In this document: piece by piece, positions 7,737 through 15,213 of the stretch | How the letters are laid out: each line of letters begins with the position of its first letter | Position numbering within the stretch: position 1 is the first letter of the stretch | Assembly: GCF_051859125.1 (NCBI RefSeq) | Contig: NZ_JBHYGG010000112.1 | Location: forward strand, 76,291-140,290 | Reading direction: 5' to 3' | Source of the DNA: Gemmata sp051859125 | GTDB taxonomy: Bacteria > Planctomycetota > Planctomycetia > Gemmatales > Gemmataceae | Length of the DNA stretch: 64,000 nucleotides | Translations under genes and position numbers: made by a program | The notes under the pieces: generated by a model | The model's input: the letters and a program-made list of their open reading frames with translations, nothing else | Database searches by the model: none | What the model was told of the DNA's origin: nothing

Positions 7737-8107
7737 TCGATCACCTCTCGGAGTTTCTGGAGCACGTCGGCTAGGGCCGCGAACGCGATGGACATGTCGC
7801 GACAGCGGTAGTTGGGCGGCGCGTACGATGTCGTCGTCACCTGCTTCAGCGGCCGCAACTGTGCGAACACGAGCGGCGGGAGTTGACTCGGCCACGCCGG
7901 CTTGTGCTGGCCCCTGCGGAACGTTGACCAGACCGCCCGCTTGATCCCCGGCGTGACCCTCGGGTGGTGACCGCGGCGGGCCGCCCACCGGTACGCGAAC
8001 GCCAGCCCGTGCCGCCGCTGCTCATCGAGCCAGTCGGCGTAGGCGAGTTTGTGCAGCGCCTCCGCCGGCTCCTCTTCGATCTTCGCCAGGAATGCCCGGT
8101 CGCTCAT
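7733..8107 (-). CDS. TIGR02996 domain protein, short
   Basis: A 124-residue protein with a TIGR02996 core at residues 5-35: FLAKIEEEPAEALHKLAYADWLDEQ, followed by LAFAYRWAARRGHHP. It is the second such protein in this phage, next but one to the first, and is much shorter than usual chromosomal relatives. The C-terminal half (QLPPLVFAQL ... ALADVLQKLREVIE) is helical and unrecognised. The MSD start at 8107 overlaps the upstream stop in an ATGA. A host-derived or host-interacting role is inferred from the domain's taxonomic restriction. Confidence 0.75.
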   Translation of the reverse strand: MSDRAFLAKIEEEPAEALHKLAYADWLDEQRRHGLAFAYRWAARRGHHPRVTPGIKRAVWSTFRRGQHKPAWPSQLPPLVFAQLRPLKQVTTTSYAPPNYRCRDMSIAFAALADVLQKLREVIE

Positions 8108-8421
8108 GTCGGCCCTCCCTTCGTCGTCATGCCCAGCGTCGGTAGCCCGGTGAACATCCCGATGTCTACCATTGCCACCCCGTACCCATCCTCGCCGGGC
8201 CGGCCGACGAACCCGGCGACATCCCAGCCTTCCCGGTACGGCACGGTTACCGCCCCGATGTTGGTCAGGAGGGACTCCAGTTCCCCCGGGGTCGTGTCCT
8301 TGAAGAGTGCGTGCATGGCGGGGCTGACGTACAGGCACCCGCCGTAGACGATGGCGTGCTTCGCCCCGGCCATCCACTGCCGCACCTTGACCGACAGCCC
8401 GCGAAATGACTGGTCGCTCAT
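8104..8421 (-). CDS. Hypothetical phage protein, 105 aa
   Basis: A small soluble protein starting MSDQSFRGLSVKVRQWMAGAKHAIVYGG. It has alternating beta-like and helical segments (LLTNIGAVTVPYREGWDVAGFVG) and ends in Gly/Thr-rich sequence. No known domain is evident. It overlaps both neighbours by four bases within the early operon, so it is almost certainly translated. Confidence 0.7.
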   Translation of the reverse strand: MSDQSFRGLSVKVRQWMAGAKHAIVYGGCLYVSPAMHALFKDTTPGELESLLTNIGAVTVPYREGWDVAGFVGRPGEDGYGVAMVDIGMFTGLPTLGMTTKGGPT

Positions 8422-8771
8422 GCTGCCCCTCCCCGTGCGAACCGCTCGCGCAGCATCTCCGCGAGGATCTGTGCGTGGCACACCACCTCGGAGCCGTCGC
8501 CCGCGGCCGCGCTCACGCACCAGCACCCGAGCGGCTTGGCCCCGCGGCCCGTCTCCTCCCACAGCGCGGCCAGGTCGGCGTCGAGTGTCGGGCGGGCCAG
8601 GAGCCACTTGCGGTAGCGCTCCAGGCAGGTGCCGATCGGGTCACCGGGCTTGGGCCGGAACGGGTTGCCGAGCGCGTGGCCCTTCCAGCCCGCGAACGGG
8701 CGGCCGCAGTACACGACGCCGGCGCGGTCGGCCGGCTTGTTCATGCCCTTCACGTTGACTACGCGAATCAC
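8418..8771 (-). CDS. DUF4326 domain protein
   Basis: A 117-residue protein with the DUF4326 signature: RVVNVKG at the N-terminus, VYCGRPFAGWKGHALGNPFR near residue 20, ERYRKWLL near 50 and LGCWCVSAAAGDG ... CHAQILAEM near 85-105. The conserved Cys, His and Gly positions are present, so it looks intact. DUF4326 occurs widely in phages and mobile elements and its activity is unknown. The GTG at 8771 overlaps the upstream TGA in a GTGA, which decides the start. Confidence 0.8.
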   Translation of the reverse strand: MIRVVNVKGMNKPADRAGVVYCGRPFAGWKGHALGNPFRPKPGDPIGTCLERYRKWLLARPTLDADLAALWEETGRGAKPLGCWCVSAAAGDGSEVVCHAQILAEMLRERFARGGAA

Positions 8772-9010
8772 TTGCTCGCCTCGGTTGAGTTGGTCACGAT
8801 CTCGGTGTTGAACACGTGAATGCAGCGGTGGCATTCATTGAGCGACGACGGGGCGACCAGCAGGTCCGGCGCAAGCACTTGGCCACCGCGGTCGTCGAGG
8901 CTCCACACCCCGCACAGCGACTTGCCGCCGCGGAAGATGTGGAAGGTGCGGGTGAGGCGCGGGCAGCACCACCGGCACACGCGCGGTTCGGTCTTGGCTT
9001 CGGCTGGCAT
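8768..9010 (-). CDS. Cys/His-rich small protein, 80 aa
   Basis: An 80-residue protein with scattered metal-ligand candidates: CRWCCPRL near residue 12, a single Cys in SLCGVWSLDDRGG and NECHRCIHVF near residue 60. This suggests a zinc-stabilised fold. I do not recognise a family. It starts with ATG at 9010 and its stop overlaps the DUF4326 start. Confidence 0.65.
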   Translation of the reverse strand: MPAEAKTEPRVCRWCCPRLTRTFHIFRGGKSLCGVWSLDDRGGQVLAPDLLVAPSSLNECHRCIHVFNTEIVTNSTEASK

Positions 9011-9042
9011 CGGTTGTCCTCGGTTCACAGTTCGAATCACGG

Positions 9043-9228
9043 TCACCGCTTCGTGTTGCCGACGGTGGTGAACCCCTTCCCGCGGCAGCGCTGGCACTTG
9101 GTAGAGTGCCGCGACTTCTTCGTCAGGTCGAACCCCTTGCCCTTGCAGTTCGCGCAGTACGCCCGGTTCGGTTCGGGAACGCGAAACCCGGCGGTCATGA
9201 TCCCGCTGCTGTTGCTCAGGAACCCCAT
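9043..9228 (-). CDS. DnaJ-type CxxCxGxG zinc-finger protein, 61 aa
   Basis: A 61-residue protein carrying two CxxCxGxG motifs, CANCKGKGF and CQRCRGKGF, about 20 residues apart, as in one zinc centre of the DnaJ cysteine-rich domain. It lacks the J-domain and substrate-binding parts. Stand-alone zinc hairpins of this type may bind protein or nucleic acid. The ATG at 9228 shares a base with the preceding HNH gene's stop (TGATG), suggesting coupled translation. Confidence 0.75.
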   Translation of the reverse strand: MGFLSNSSGIMTAGFRVPEPNRAYCANCKGKGFDLTKKSRHSTKCQRCRGKGFTTVGNTKR

Positions 9229-9827
9229 CACGCACCCCCTGTTCGGTTGACCAACAGCACCTCCGGCGCGGCCACTAGACCGTGACGTGCCACGAACTGA
9301 CGGCACCAAGTCGGCGAGACACCAGTGTGAGCACCAACTTTCCGCCAACTGAGTCCACTCGCCCTAAGCCTTCTGATTTCCGCTTCGACCTCCGGCGAGA
9401 ACCGCCGCTTGCGGTCCTTGTAACTGCCAACCTTGTGCGCGTGCTTGGCGTTGCCAGAACGGGTGACCGCCTCAAGGTTCTTCGGATGGTTGTTGCCCCT
9501 GACCGCATCGAGATGGTTGATGTCCATGCCGTCGGGAATCATGCCGTTGTGGTGCGTCCACACGAGGCGGTGCGCGGAAACGCAGTATTGCTGGTACTGC
9601 TCGGTGACCTTTACGCGGCGGTAGCCTCCAGTGCCGATCGGGTCAACACGCCGCCGAGCGACTGGCCTTGCTCCCCATCTGGTCATGACCGCACAGCGCC
9701 AGACCGTGCCGTCCGACTCGATCACCAAGATCCCGCGTTCCACCCAGGAAAGAACCACCTGCATCGAGTCTCGTAACTCGATGGATGCACAGTCTTGGAG
9801 CGGAAGCGTTTTGGTTCGCCCCTTCAT
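9228..9827 (-). CDS. HNH homing-type endonuclease with C-terminal HTH
   Basis: A 199-residue protein. The N-terminal part (GTVWRCAVM, GTGGYRRVKV, SAHRLVWTHHNG) followed by DINHLDAVRGNNHPKNLEAV is the HNH module found in phage homing endonucleases, at about residues 75-125. The C-terminus (FSPEVEAEIRRLRASGLSWRKVGAHTGVS) is a helix-turn-helix that probably sets DNA specificity. Such genes are often selfish insertions and can spread by cutting intron- or gene-free alleles. It sits between a D12-class methylase and a zinc-finger gene with tight overlaps. Confidence 0.82.
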   Translation of the reverse strand: MKGRTKTLPLQDCASIELRDSMQVVLSWVERGILVIESDGTVWRCAVMTRWGARPVARRRVDPIGTGGYRRVKVTEQYQQYCVSAHRLVWTHHNGMIPDGMDINHLDAVRGNNHPKNLEAVTRSGNAKHAHKVGSYKDRKRRFSPEVEAEIRRLRASGLSWRKVGAHTGVSPTWCRQFVARHGLVAAPEVLLVNRTGGA

Positions 9828-10660
9828 TGCCCCTTCTCCTCGATGTCCTTGGAAACAATGAGGACCTCAGGTGCGGTCTCGTTCGTCTGCTTCTTCCCTC
9901 CGGCACAGTCGATCCATTCCCAGCGGGCGGCTGGATAAAGCTCCTCAATCAAGGGGTGCCTATAAAAGCGGCACACAACCCGGCACTTCTTGAAGGCGGT
10001 GAGTTCGCGGCTGAGCTTCCGCTGGCTCGCCTCGTCGAACTTGTGCTTGTAGTCGTCGCCCGGTCCCGGGAACGGCGGATCGAGGTACACACCGTGGCCC
10101 GCCTGGTCACACACCCGCCCCAAGAACGCGAACACGTCGAGCTTGATGAACGTGCAGCGACGCATCACCTCCGACCATTGGGCGAGAGACTCGGTCGCGT
10201 TGCGGAACCGGATCGCCGAGTCGCCGCCGTTCGCGGTCCACCGCGTCGACATGCCGGCCTTGAACTCGGTCGCGGTGCCGGCGGTCCCGTTGCGGGCCAT
10301 CCACGCGCAGACGAAGTAGTTCACCGCCCACTCGAGGCAGGGCGGGTGGACGCCTTGCTCCTCGTACCACCGGCACCGGAGTTGGGCACTGGCCAGAACG
10401 TCCGGGTGGACCGGCAGGCCGTCGAGTTGATCGACGAGCCGCGGCCGCAGGTCCGGGTCCGCGACGACCGCGGCGAGGTTCAGGACGTGCGCGTGCAGGT
10501 CGCTCACGAGGAGCGTGCGGGCGGTGATGTGGAGCAACTCCGACATCCCGCCGGCGAACGGCACGCCCACCCAGGTGCAGTCGGTGAGCAACTCGCCGAC
10601 CTTGTGCGCGAGGCTGCGGTTGGAACCGAACCACGGGGCCAGTGCGTTGACGGTTCTCAT
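9824..10660 (-). CDS. D12-class N6-adenine DNA methyltransferase (Dam-like)
   Basis: A 278-residue methylase. The motif I region is WVGVPFAGGMSELLHI (residues 30-45, S-adenosylmethionine pocket) and the catalytic motif is YLDPPFPG near residue 192, a DPPF variant of DPPY. The N-terminal APWFGSNRSLA replaces the usual PYxGGK of Dam/M.DpnII-type enzymes. It would methylate adenine in a short DNA site. No paired restriction endonuclease is nearby, so self-protection against host restriction is likelier than a restriction-modification system. It overlaps the upstream gene in an ATGA. Confidence 0.8.
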   Translation of the reverse strand: MRTVNALAPWFGSNRSLAHKVGELLTDCTWVGVPFAGGMSELLHITARTLLVSDLHAHVLNLAAVVADPDLRPRLVDQLDGLPVHPDVLASAQLRCRWYEEQGVHPPCLEWAVNYFVCAWMARNGTAGTATEFKAGMSTRWTANGGDSAIRFRNATESLAQWSEVMRRCTFIKLDVFAFLGRVCDQAGHGVYLDPPFPGPGDDYKHKFDEASQRKLSRELTAFKKCRVVCRFYRHPLIEELYPAARWEWIDCAGGKKQTNETAPEVLIVSKDIEEKGQ

Positions 10661-11169
10661 GCGATGTTCTCCCTCACCAGTTCGTCGGGCACCTCGAACA
10701 ACCCTCGCTCGCCGCGGTACGGGATCGGATTCGCGAACCGCACCGGGTTCTCGCACAGGAACGCCCACCGCCGCGGGTCGAAGTTCCCGAACGCCCGCTC
10801 GGTCTCGGTCACGTACAGGACCCCGTCCGGGGTCAGGTGGTACGGGCCGTCGTGGTACCCCAACTCGTCGGCCACGTCGTCGGTGTGGACCACGTTCACC
10901 ACGTCCACCCGCCCGACGATCGCGCCGAACGGCAGCCCCCACCCCCGCTTGGCCGCCGCCTCGGTCGCCTCGAACACGATCCCGGATCGCTCCAAGGCGG
11001 CGCGGAACGGTTGTCCGGCCGCAATGAACGCGAGGTCCCCGTCCCACTTCTTCGCTGCGTGAATCAGGAGCGGGCCACGGTATCTCAGGGGCCAGCCGCG
11101 GGTCTCGACGCACTTCGCGCCGGACACCATCAGGGACGCCCACGGTTGGTGCAGGCTGAGGCACTTCAC
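10657..11169 (-). CDS. ASCH domain protein
   Basis: A 170-residue protein starting at GTG 11169. The first 50 residues hold the ASCH core: SLHQPWASLMVSGAKCVETRG, then RYRGPLLIHAAKK. ASCH folds resemble PUA domains and bind RNA or modified nucleotides; some cut or hydrolyse modified bases. The C-terminal part (FDPRRWAFLCENPVRF) matches the extended ASCH proteins common in phages. Position between two methyltransferases suggests work on modified DNA or RNA, but this is inference. GTGA overlap with the upstream methyltransferase stop fixes the start. Confidence 0.8.
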   Translation of the reverse strand: MKCLSLHQPWASLMVSGAKCVETRGWPLRYRGPLLIHAAKKWDGDLAFIAAGQPFRAALERSGIVFEATEAAAKRGWGLPFGAIVGRVDVVNVVHTDDVADELGYHDGPYHLTPDGVLYVTETERAFGNFDPRRWAFLCENPVRFANPIPYRGERGLFEVPDELVRENIA

Positions 11170-12872
11170 GCGACGTCCTCCAGCATGGCCAGGATGAGCG
11201 CCTTCGCCTGGTTCACCTCGACCGCGTTCCCGACCTGCTTCACCTGCTCGCTGCGGTTGCCGGTGATCTTGTAGTCCTTCGGGAACCCCATCGCGGCCGC
11301 GAGTTCGTGCGGCTGGAGCATGCGGAACCGGATGTCGAGGCGGCACCGGTCCGGCTCCACGAGGGCGTGCCGGTCCTTGGTGGTGACGGTCCGGAGCGGG
11401 TCGGCCACGGCGTCGGCCAGGCCGTTGGCGTAGAACGGGACGAGGAACGGCTCGCACAGCCCGACGCCCCGCGAGGTGGTGGTGACGGTCGGGATGGGCG
11501 AACTCACCGACCGCGGCCCGTTGCTCGACATCTGCGGGACGATGAACGGTTGCACGAGCCCGTGCGTCGAGCCGCCGGCGACGACCGTCGGGAACGGCTT
11601 GTCGACGTCGTGGCACCGCGGGCTCTGGCCCTCCCGCTCGCCGTAGTTGGTCGGGACGATGAACGGCGAGACCAGCGCCTGCTCGCCCCGGTTCGCCCCC
11701 GTGACGCACGGCAGCGGCTCGGCCGGGTCGTACACGCGATCGCTACCGTGGTGCGTGGTGTGCATCACGAACGGCTCGACGATGCCGAACGACCCGCCGC
11801 CGGCGTGGATGGTCCCGATCGGTTGTTCGACACTCTTCACCCGGCAGTTGTCGTCGCCGCTGTTGCACATCCGGGCGATGAACGGCTGAACCAACTGACC
11901 GCCGCCGCGGCCGGCCGTGATCGTCTGCATCGGCTGGCCGACCCCGCGCGGCGCGTTGCCGCGGTGGATGCCCTCGGGCGGGAGGACGAACGGCTCGCAC
12001 AGGGCGAAGTCGGACGAGGTTGCCGTGACCGTGGAGATCGGTTCGCCGACCCCGACCGGGGCGTTCCTCGTCCGGTTCAGCAACAGCAGGAACGGCTCCG
12101 CGTTCGCGCCGCCGAACTTCCTCAGCCCCGCCTCGATCCGCTTCAGCGTGTTGTCGCTCAGCGGCCGCTTCCGGGTGAAGATGCTCTCCCCGGGCAGCGA
12201 CCAGTCGATGATCTCCCGGGCCGCCCGCCACCGCGGCAGCGACGCGAACAACCCGGCCGTCGGGTCCGGCTCGTGGCTCCGCTCGGGCCACCGGATCGGC
12301 AACCGCCCCTTCGCCGCCTGGATGAACAGCCGACGCCGCGTGGTCGCCCCGCCGTAGTCCGCGGCGTTCAGCACCCGCCACTCGACGCGGTAGCCCATCG
12401 CCTTGAACGTGTCGATGAACGCGCCGAACAACTTCCCCCGGCCCGCCTTGGTCGGCCGCCCCTTGGCGTCGAGCGGCCCCCACGTCTGGAACTCGGGGAC
12501 GTTCTCGATCAGCACCCGCTTCACGTCGAGGGCCGCGCACCACCGGTGGACGCAGTACGCCGACGCCCGCGACTGGTCGTTGACAGGCTTGCCGCCGCGG
12601 GCAACCGAGTGGTGGGTGCACTCCGGTGACGCCACCAGCAGATCGAGCTTCCCGCCCGGCACCGCCTTCTTCGGGTCCAGGTCGGCCAGGCTCTGGCAGA
12701 AGTGGAACGCCTTCGGGTGGTTCGCCGCGTGCGTCTCGACGGCCCGGTCCCAGTGGTTCACGGCGGTGAGGTTTACGGCCCGGCCGAGCCGCGCCGCCGC
12801 CATCCCCAGACCCGTCGAGGTGCCGCCCGCTCCGCAGAACAGGTCGGCCACGTTGATCCGCTTCGCAACCAT
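11166..12872 (-). CDS. C5-cytosine DNA methyltransferase with seven internal repeats
   Basis: A 568-residue m5C methyltransferase. Motif I is DLFCGAGGTSTG (10-21), motif IV is ASPECTHHS (81-89, with Cys85 as the expected nucleophile and an extra Glu inside the usual Pro-Cys), motif VI is LIENVPEF (121-128), motif VIII is TTRRRLF (177-183) and motif X is QVGNAVEVNQAK near 547. Between VIII and X, residues 259-505 consist of seven degenerate repeats beginning EPF/QPF and holding P(I/L)xTVTA. That is where the target-recognition domain normally lies. It probably methylates phage DNA against host nucleases. All catalytic motifs look intact. Confidence 0.88.
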   Translation of the reverse strand: MVAKRINVADLFCGAGGTSTGLGMAAARLGRAVNLTAVNHWDRAVETHAANHPKAFHFCQSLADLDPKKAVPGGKLDLLVASPECTHHSVARGGKPVNDQSRASAYCVHRWCAALDVKRVLIENVPEFQTWGPLDAKGRPTKAGRGKLFGAFIDTFKAMGYRVEWRVLNAADYGGATTRRRLFIQAAKGRLPIRWPERSHEPDPTAGLFASLPRWRAAREIIDWSLPGESIFTRKRPLSDNTLKRIEAGLRKFGGANAEPFLLLLNRTRNAPVGVGEPISTVTATSSDFALCEPFVLPPEGIHRGNAPRGVGQPMQTITAGRGGGQLVQPFIARMCNSGDDNCRVKSVEQPIGTIHAGGGSFGIVEPFVMHTTHHGSDRVYDPAEPLPCVTGANRGEQALVSPFIVPTNYGEREGQSPRCHDVDKPFPTVVAGGSTHGLVQPFIVPQMSSNGPRSVSSPIPTVTTTSRGVGLCEPFLVPFYANGLADAVADPLRTVTTKDRHALVEPDRCRLDIRFRMLQPHELAAAMGFPKDYKITGNRSEQVKQVGNAVEVNQAKALILAMLEDVA

Positions 12873-12879
12873 CTCTGAC

Positions 12880-13065
12880 TCACTTCCAGATTGACCGCCA
12901 GGTGTACGCCACAACGACACATGCCACCACCACTGCCGCCGCGCCCGCCGCTCGCACCCTCTGGCCCACCGGGTCGGGCGGGCCATGTCGCCGCAATCCG
13001 TCGCGGATGAACTGCTGCTTCTGCACGTCCCACAGCCGCTCCGCGAGCCACTTCACCGGGTCCAT
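12880..13065 (-). CDS. Small single-pass membrane protein, 61 aa
   Basis: A 61-residue protein. A charged, helical N-terminal 40 residues (DPVKWLAERLWDVQKQQFIRDGLRRHG) precede one hydrophobic stretch AGAAAVVVACVVVAYTW and a short basic tail. The topology suggests a tail-anchored or single-pass inner-membrane protein. Function is unknown; a membrane-acting lysis or superinfection role is possible but unsupported. Its ATG overlaps the upstream stop in TGATG. Confidence 0.65.
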   Translation of the reverse strand: MDPVKWLAERLWDVQKQQFIRDGLRRHGPPDPVGQRVRAAGAAAVVVACVVVAYTWRSIWK

Positions 13066-13901
13066 CAGTTGGCCCTCGCCGAACGCAGGTACTCCTCGAT
13101 TTCCATCTGCGACCGCGTCACGGCCCCGGGCGCGACGTGCTCCCACACCTCGCTCCACGCAATCCCGTACCCCGACCCGCCGCCCTCGACGATCTCCCGC
13201 ACTACCCGCTGCTTCAGAGCCGCCCGGTCGCACCCGTCCTTCCGGACCGTGGCCGACAACTCGGCGTCCGTCTCGATGGCCAGGGCCGCGTTCCACGTCG
13301 CCTGGTTCGCGAAGCCGCCCGTGTCGCCGGGCCGGTCGTTCCGGCCCTCGCGCAGTTCCACAACGGCCACTTCGATCCCGGTGCCGAACTCCTTGAACAG
13401 GTCCCCGTCGAGCCGCTCCACCGTGGCCCACTCGCACCCGTGCAGGTTCAGCCGCTGCTCCCGCACGTCGTCCACGAGCGTCGTCGGCGCGACCGACAGC
13501 AGCACCCCGCCCGGCGCGAGCAGCGTCCACGCGTGTTCGATGTGCCGCGGGCACTGCTTGCCCTTGAACGGCGGGTTCATGACGATGCGGTCGTACCGGG
13601 CTCCGCTGTGGGCCAGGAAGTCGGTCCCGACGACGGTTCCGCCCGCGGATTCGATCCTCGGGTGCATCGCCGCTTCGACCTCGCACGCCGCCACGCTCAC
13701 CGCCCCGGCCGCACGGAGAGCGTGAACGATTCGCCCGTCGCCGGCACTCGGCTCCAGGCACGTCGTGTACTCCGACACGTCGGCCCACTCGACGAGCTTC
13801 GCGACGAGGGCCAGGGGCGTGTAGAACGCCTGCCGACGCTTGCGCGCGGCCTTCGCGTCGAGCACCTCGTTCACGGGTTGGAACCTGGCGGCGGCGGTCA
13901 T
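13065..13901 (-). CDS. N6-adenine DNA methyltransferase (NPPF class)
   Basis: A 278-residue class I methyltransferase. It has the N-terminal AFYTP signature (25-29) of gamma-type N6 methylases, motif I CLEPSAGDGRIVHAL (48-62), an acidic motif II (ACEVEAAM) and catalytic NPPFKG (109-114). The C-terminal 100 residues are an unrecognised extension. It may modify DNA adenine; protein or RNA targets cannot be excluded. It is one of three methyltransferases within 4 kb with no recognisable restriction endonuclease. TGATG overlap with its upstream neighbour fixes the start. Confidence 0.82.
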   Translation of the reverse strand: MTAAARFQPVNEVLDAKAARKRRQAFYTPLALVAKLVEWADVSEYTTCLEPSAGDGRIVHALRAAGAVSVAACEVEAAMHPRIESAGGTVVGTDFLAHSGARYDRIVMNPPFKGKQCPRHIEHAWTLLAPGGVLLSVAPTTLVDDVREQRLNLHGCEWATVERLDGDLFKEFGTGIEVAVVELREGRNDRPGDTGGFANQATWNAALAIETDAELSATVRKDGCDRAALKQRVVREIVEGGGSGYGIAWSEVWEHVAPGAVTRSQMEIEEYLRSARAN

Positions 13902-14149
13902 CACTTCACCTTCGGGGTTGCTGGTGCCTGCGCCGTCTTGCCGGCCCGGTCGAGGTGCCGGCCCATCGTCAACCACTCGAAGAAGTCCCACACCCGCTGG
14001 AGTTCGTCCGCGTCGAGGACGTGCGTTTGGATCGTCGCGCCGCCCTTCTTTGCGAACTTCCCGTTGATGTCGAGGGTCACGAGGTGCGAGCCCTGCGACT
14101 TCGCCTTCTCCCTCATCTCCGCGGGGTATCCGACTGTGCTCACCGGCAT
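13901..14149 (-). CDS. Hypothetical phage protein, 82 aa
   Basis: An 82-residue protein, MPVSTVGYPAEMREKAKSQG at the start, then a beta-like segment SHLVTLDINGKFAKKG and a Trp-containing helix LQRVWDFFEWLTMGRHLD. No known domain. It lies between the ERCC4 nuclease and the N6 methylase with one-base overlaps to each, so it is a genuine operon member of unknown role. Confidence 0.65.
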   Translation of the reverse strand: MPVSTVGYPAEMREKAKSQGSHLVTLDINGKFAKKGGATIQTHVLDADELQRVWDFFEWLTMGRHLDRAGKTAQAPATPKVK

Positions 14150-14733
14150 CACGTCACCTTGGGTTTGCGGAACGATTTCTCGGCCTGCTCCTTCACGAAC
14201 CTCTCCAAGATCCGGAACGTCGTCACCTCGGCGAAGTCGCGGCCCGGTGCGAAAAACCAATGCACCCGAGTGAACCGCTGCTGCCACGCCAGCACGCTCC
14301 GGTACACGCTCTTCGGGCTCAGCCGCGAGTGCACCGGCGGCCGCAGGAAGATGTCCGACCACTCCCGCTCCACCACCACCGCGGCGAACGTGTACTCGCT
14401 CAGCCGCTCGAGCTCGCGCAGGAACCGCGCCCGCCCCTGGCCGAGCGTGTGGAACAGGTCGTTGATGGACTTCCGCTCCACCGCCACCGCCGTCGCGTAC
14501 CCGTCGAGCGAGTAGTCCCCGCTCGCGAGGGCCACCCGCTCGGTGCGGACCCGCCACGCCCCGCCGCCGTGCTCCTGGTCCGCCGGCACGTCCGCGAACG
14601 CGTAGGGCGTGCGCCACTGCCCGTCGAGCGTCTCCAGGTCGGCGGTGATCCCGTCGAACACGAACGGCAGTTGCTCGCGCGTGTCGCACAGGACCGTGAC
14701 CGGGAACTCGGGGTTGGGCTGCTTGCGGGGCAT
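14149..14733 (-). CDS. ERCC4-type structure-specific nuclease
   Basis: A 194-residue protein with the ERCC4/XPF nuclease core: VLCDTREQLPF at residues 14-24, LASGDYSLDGY near 70 and VAVERKSINDLFHT near 83, giving the Asp, Asp and ERK active-site residues. XPF-family nucleases cut branched DNA; phage versions act in recombination or replication-fork processing, which fits the RecT and RecD2-like genes in the same operon. It lacks a tandem HhH domain. Start at ATG 14733; overlaps the next gene by one base. Confidence 0.85.
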   Translation of the reverse strand: MPRKQPNPEFPVTVLCDTREQLPFVFDGITADLETLDGQWRTPYAFADVPADQEHGGGAWRVRTERVALASGDYSLDGYATAVAVERKSINDLFHTLGQGRARFLRELERLSEYTFAAVVVEREWSDIFLRPPVHSRLSPKSVYRSVLAWQQRFTRVHWFFAPGRDFAEVTTFRILERFVKEQAEKSFRKPKVT

Positions 14734-14783
14734 GGTCGGGTCCGCACCGTGGGTGTCGATCGGGGCTGCGACGCGACGCGTGG

Positions 14784-15098
14784 TCAGATCGACGCCATCG
14801 CCTCGGTGTGCAGGTCGTTGCGGGCCTCGGCCTGCTGCTTCGCCGCCTTGTCGATCTGGTACGGCATCCACGTGCAGTACGCGCCGACCGAGGGCGGCAC
14901 GTCGCCCGGCTGGACGAGCGTCACGCTGGTGGGCGGGTGCGACATCGGCACGCCGTTGCGGTGGAAGACGCCGAGGTTGACGCACCGGTCGCCCCACACC
15001 GCCGCGACGACCGCGGCAAGGGGCTGGTCCTGGACGAGTCGGTCGGCCGGGTAGAACAGCACGACGCGGCCGACGGTGGGCTTGATGACAGTGCTCAT
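14784..15098 (-). CDS. Conserved phage protein of unknown function, 104 aa
   Basis: A 104-residue protein, MSTVIKPTVGRVVLFYPADR at the start, then AAVVAAVWGDRCVNLGVFHRNG and SVTLVQPGD, and an Ala/Gln-rich helical end. Small beta-rich proteins with this KPTVGRVV start recur in phages, but I cannot assign a function. The MST start is chosen over upstream codons because the preceding region is a 115-base spacer. Confidence 0.7.
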   Translation of the reverse strand: MSTVIKPTVGRVVLFYPADRLVQDQPLAAVVAAVWGDRCVNLGVFHRNGVPMSHPPTSVTLVQPGDVPPSVGAYCTWMPYQIDKAAKQQAEARNDLHTEAMASI

Positions 15099-15213
15099 TG
15101 CGAAAAACTCCTCAGAGCGCGCAGGGGGACACGGGGCCGGGCGAACGTCACCCGGCCTTGGGTACACTCACTTCAATCGCGTCACGCGGTCAGTCGCAGC
15201 CGGACGCGGCCGC

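Noticed and set aside
9228..13901. Complete restriction-modification system
   Set aside because: Methylases are clear, but the only nucleases are HNH and ERCC4 types with homing or recombination features; no restriction enzyme can be named.
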